A program made the translations under genes and the position numbers. The notes beneath the pieces were generated by a model. The model worked only from the letters and a program-made list of their open reading frames with translations, was not told the origin of the DNA and did not search any database. From NCBI GenBank assembly GCA_004556455.1, contig SFGY01000006.1, positions 60,675 to 124,674 on the forward strand: 64,000 nt of DNA. Reading direction: 5' to 3'. Numbering within the stretch: the first letter of the stretch is position 1; the number at the start of each line of letters is the position of its first letter. Below are positions 61,241 through 64,000 of the stretch, in pieces. Source of the stretch: Clostridiales bacterium. Lineage in GTDB: Bacteria; Bacillota; Clostridia; Saccharofermentanales; DTU023.

Positions 61241-62173
61241 GTGCAGGGAATGGGGCTTATTCTGAATCAGGTCAGTCTGATGGCTATTTTTGCCTTCTGC
61301 GGTTTTCTTCTGGCCAGGAATAAGCTGCTCAGCCGCCAGGGGCTTGAAGATCTTGCCAATCTCCTGATCACCGTACTCTCGCCTGCCACGATCTTAAACG
61401 CCTTTGCGGCGATCCATATCGAACGAAAAATCCTTGCTAATGTCGCTATCGTCCTTTCAGGGGCACTTTTGTCCCTGCTCCTGCCGATTTTTCTCTCTTC
61501 TTTTTTTCTTCGCCACGAAGATGACGATCCCAAAGCCGTCTATCGTTTTGCCCTGACATTTTCCAACTGTGGATACATCGGCCTGCCCATGCTCCAGGCT
61601 CTTGTGGGAATCGAAGGCGTCTTTTACGGCTCCCTTTACACCTCGCTGCAAACCATTTTCATGTGGAGCTATGGCGTCAAAGTCATGTCGACGGAGCGGC
61701 TGAAAGGCAAAGCCTTCCTCCGTTCGATTTTAAAGAATCCCAACAATATCGCCGTCATCATCGGCTTTTTCTTCATGCTCAGCCAACTTAAAATGCCTTT
61801 TCTTTTAAGTTCTGCGCTGCAAGGTTTCAGTCAGACACTGGCACCGGTCTCCATGCTGATTCTCGGCCGTCAGATCTGTTACTACGACCTGGCAGACTTC
61901 TGGAAAAAAGGCAAGCTCTATAAGATCTGCGCCTTTCGCAACCTGTTGCTTCCCCTGGCGCTGCTGCTCCCCTCACTCCTGCTCGTGCCCAATCGCCTGC
62001 TCATTCTGGCCTATGTCTTGCCCACGGCCTGTCCCATCGCCATGAACACAGCTCTTCTCTCCATCCTTTACCGCCGGGATGTTCAGCTTGCCGTGCAGCT
62101 GGTCACCCTTTCCACCCTGCTTTCTGCGCTCACCCTGCCTGTGATTGCCGCCCTCTGCAGCCTTCCTGGCTAA
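61241..62173 (+). CDS. AEC-family membrane carrier
   Basis: A 310-residue protein with about ten membrane helices of the auxin efflux carrier (AEC) family: NLLITVLSPATILNAF in the first half, the conserved SNCGYIGLPMLQALVG segment, and LPTACPIAMNTALLS near the end. Characterised relatives move malate or related carboxylates, but the substrate is not predictable here. The start is GTG at 61241 with GGAGG 9 nt upstream; an ATG three codons in is possible. Confidence 0.87.
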   Translation: MQGMGLILNQVSLMAIFAFCGFLLARNKLLSRQGLEDLANLLITVLSPATILNAFAAIHIERKILANVAIVLSGALLSLLLPIFLSSFFLRHEDDDPKAVYRFALTFSNCGYIGLPMLQALVGIEGVFYGSLYTSLQTIFMWSYGVKVMSTERLKGKAFLRSILKNPNNIAVIIGFFFMLSQLKMPFLLSSALQGFSQTLAPVSMLILGRQICYYDLADFWKKGKLYKICAFRNLLLPLALLLPSLLLVPNRLLILAYVLPTACPIAMNTALLSILYRRDVQLAVQLVTLSTLLSALTLPVIAALCSLPG

Positions 62174-62380
62174 ACTTATTATTCTCCACTTACCCGAGCG
62201 CCCCCTTCCAAGTGTATTGCCGCACTCTGCGCAGCCAAAGCAGACAGGCTGTTCTGACAAAATGCTTTGTTTCTGTTTTACAGATTGGAAGTATGGTTAT
62301 AAATCTATTCTGTACCACCCACTCCCGAAAATCGTTATAATGAAAAACATAAGTCAATCAAAGCAAATGGGAGAAAAAGC

Positions 62381-63913
62381 ATGGACAGAGCAAAGATGAT
62401 GATTTTGGACTTCGGCGGGCAGTACAAGCAGCTCATCGCGCGGCGCATCCGCGAGATGCAGGTTTACTCCGAAATCAAGCCCTACAATATTTCGCTCGAT
62501 GAGATTCGCAACAGCGGCGCAGAAGGTCTGATTCTGACCGGCGGTCCCAACAGCGTGAACGCTGCTGACGCTCTGCTTCCGGATCCGCGCATTTTTGAAT
62601 TGGGCATCCCCGTGCTCGGCATCTGCTACGGCGCGCAGGTCATGGCCAAAATGCTGGGCGGCGAAGTCTCCCGGCCGGATCACAGCGAATACGGAAAAGT
62701 CGAGGTTAAAGTTGACAGCAGCTCTCCCCTCTTTAAAGATTTAATCCCCGAAAGCAGCGCCTGGATGAGCCATTTTGACGCCGTCACCCGGCTTCCCGAG
62801 GGCTTTCGCATCACCGCTCAGACACCAACCTGTCCCATCGCGGCGATGGAAAATCAGGAACGCCGCCTTTACGCCACACAGTTTCATCCCGAAGTTCGCC
62901 ACACCCCGGACGGCGATAAAATGCTCGCCCATTTTGTCTTTGACATCTGCGGCATGAAAGCGAACTGGAAGATGGATCATTTTGTCGAAGATCAGATTCG
63001 CAAAATTCGCGAACAGGCCGGGAACAGCAAAGTGCTCTGCGCCATGTCGGGTGGGGTCGACTCTTCTGTCGCCGCCCTCATGGTGCACAAAGCCATTGGC
63101 AAAAATCTGACCTGCGTCTTTGTCGATCACGGCTTTATGCGCAAAGATGAAGGCGACAGCGTCGAGCAGATTTTCCGCCGCCAATTCGATGTCAACCTCA
63201 TTCGCATCAACGCCCAGGATCGCTTTATGGCCAGGCTCAAAGGCATTACCGACCCCGAGCAAAAGCGCAAAATCATCGGCGAAGAATTTATCCGCATTTT
63301 TGAAGAACAGGCCGCAGCATTTGCCGACTGCGATTATCTCGTCCAGGGAACCATCTACCCCGATGTCATTGAATCCGGCATCGGCGGCGCAGTCATTAAA
63401 AGCCACCACAATGTCGGCGGCCTGCCCGAAGACATCAAATTTAAAGGCCTGATCGAACCGCTGCGCGACCTCTTCAAAGACGAAGTCCGCAAAGCCGGTT
63501 TGGAACTCGGCCTCCCCGAAGATATGGTCTGGCGTCAGCCCTTCCCCGGTCCCGGCCTTGCCATTCGCGTCATCGGCGAACTCACCCCGGAAAAACTCCA
63601 CATCCTGCGCGAAGCGGACGCCATCTTCCGCGAAGAAATCAAAAAAGCCAAACTTTACAAAGACATCGGCCAATACTTCACTGTCCTCACCAATATGCGC
63701 AGCGTCGGCGTTCGCGGCGACGAACGCACCTACGACTACACCCTCGCCCTGCGCGCCGTCACCACCGGCGACTTCATGACCGCCGACTGGGCCCGCCTGC
63801 CCTACGAACTGCTCGCCCAATGCTCCTCACGCATCATCAACGAAGTCCCAGGCATTGGCCGCGTCGTCTACGACATCACCGCCAAGCCCCCCGCTACTAT
63901 TGAATGGGAGTGA
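62381..63913 (+). CDS. guaA: GMP synthase (glutamine-hydrolysing)
   Basis: A 510-residue enzyme that aminates XMP to GMP with glutamine and ATP. The N-terminal glutaminase has Cys82 in GICYGAQ and the His/Glu pair in QFHPEV; the ATP-pyrophosphatase P-loop is SGGVDSS; the C-terminal dimer domain ends PPATIEWE, the usual GuaA terminus. GGGAG precedes the ATG. A TATAAT box lies at 62335-62340, but no purine riboswitch is recognisable in the 207-bp leader. Functionally it pairs with xpt at 3.4 kb: Xpt makes XMP, GuaA uses it. Confidence 0.96.
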   Translation: MDRAKMMILDFGGQYKQLIARRIREMQVYSEIKPYNISLDEIRNSGAEGLILTGGPNSVNAADALLPDPRIFELGIPVLGICYGAQVMAKMLGGEVSRPDHSEYGKVEVKVDSSSPLFKDLIPESSAWMSHFDAVTRLPEGFRITAQTPTCPIAAMENQERRLYATQFHPEVRHTPDGDKMLAHFVFDICGMKANWKMDHFVEDQIRKIREQAGNSKVLCAMSGGVDSSVAALMVHKAIGKNLTCVFVDHGFMRKDEGDSVEQIFRRQFDVNLIRINAQDRFMARLKGITDPEQKRKIIGEEFIRIFEEQAAAFADCDYLVQGTIYPDVIESGIGGAVIKSHHNVGGLPEDIKFKGLIEPLRDLFKDEVRKAGLELGLPEDMVWRQPFPGPGLAIRVIGELTPEKLHILREADAIFREEIKKAKLYKDIGQYFTVLTNMRSVGVRGDERTYDYTLALRAVTTGDFMTADWARLPYELLAQCSSRIINEVPGIGRVVYDITAKPPATIEWE

Positions 63914-64000
63914 GTTTTTGAAACTCCGAACCCGTTGCGGCACAACGATTTTGCGGTTTTATATCTCTCTTTTGATAACGATTTGATAACGCTCCCCATA

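Noticed and set aside
62174..62380. Purine riboswitch before guaA (and before xpt at 3988-4062)
   Set aside because: No conserved purine-aptamer core could be found by eye; the xpt gap is only 75 bp.

Overview
The window is about 50% GC with dense, short-spaced operons. It most resembles an anaerobic, butyrate-forming member of the Bacillota (Clostridia-like). The evidence is AGGAGG-type ribosome sites, a butyryl-CoA:acetate CoA-transferase, an ECF S component, a MocR regulator, a very large surface protein with an LPxTG-like motif, and a CCA-encoding tRNA gene. The species cannot be named from sequence alone.

Layout. 1-7.6 kb: the 5' part of cbiD (running off the left edge) behind a cobalamin riboswitch with its own terminator, then dihydrolipoyl dehydrogenase, xanthine phosphoribosyltransferase, a GlsB/YeaQ-type membrane protein, an isochorismatase-fold hydrolase, and an ECF S component divergent from a MocR regulator. 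7.6-12.3 kb: a single ABC half-exporter, a GT4 glycosyltransferase and a RhuM-family protein. 12.5-25.5 kb: an accessory region of three ABC half-transporter pairs. Two are headed by paralogous TetR genes (12.8-17.2 and 21.1-25.2 kb) and a third pair lies between them on the minus strand (17.3-20.6 kb). Five 16-bp GTTA-N8-TAAC elements sit before all three pairs and both tetR genes, which suggests one shared repressor network. A decayed rhuM fragment and duplicated intergenic pieces show that the region grew by segmental duplication. 25.5-34.4 kb: one 2942-codon surface protein gene. 34.7-36.8 kb: an AbiEi/AbiEii toxin-antitoxin pair lying between tRNA-Ser(GCT) and a 14-bp copy of that tRNA's 3' end, which looks like a small islet.

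37-43.3 kb: an orphan branched-chain-amino-acid-type binding protein, then an Fbp-type ABC importer (permease, ATPase, lipoprotein). 43.6-47.9 kb: isoaspartyl dipeptidase, an M20 peptidase and two small polytopic membrane proteins (one DUF5058-like), probably a peptide uptake and degradation unit. 47.9-50.8 kb: a copper P-type ATPase whose frame runs on into a CopZ-like domain that has its own ribosome site. 51.4-54.8 kb: a fourth ABC pair. 54.8-64 kb: butyryl-CoA:acetate CoA-transferase, a PadR regulator with a Lys/Glu tail, a macro-HD fusion with a 2-hydroxyacid dehydrogenase, an SPFH/ribbon-helix-helix pair, an AEC carrier and guaA.

The most unusual material is the TetR/ABC network with its decayed duplicates, the tRNA-linked AbiE islet, the copA-copZ fusion with a nested start, the giant surface protein with a displaced sorting motif, and several precisely placed palindromes that look like operators. 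No CRISPR array, integrase, transposase or rRNA gene was seen.
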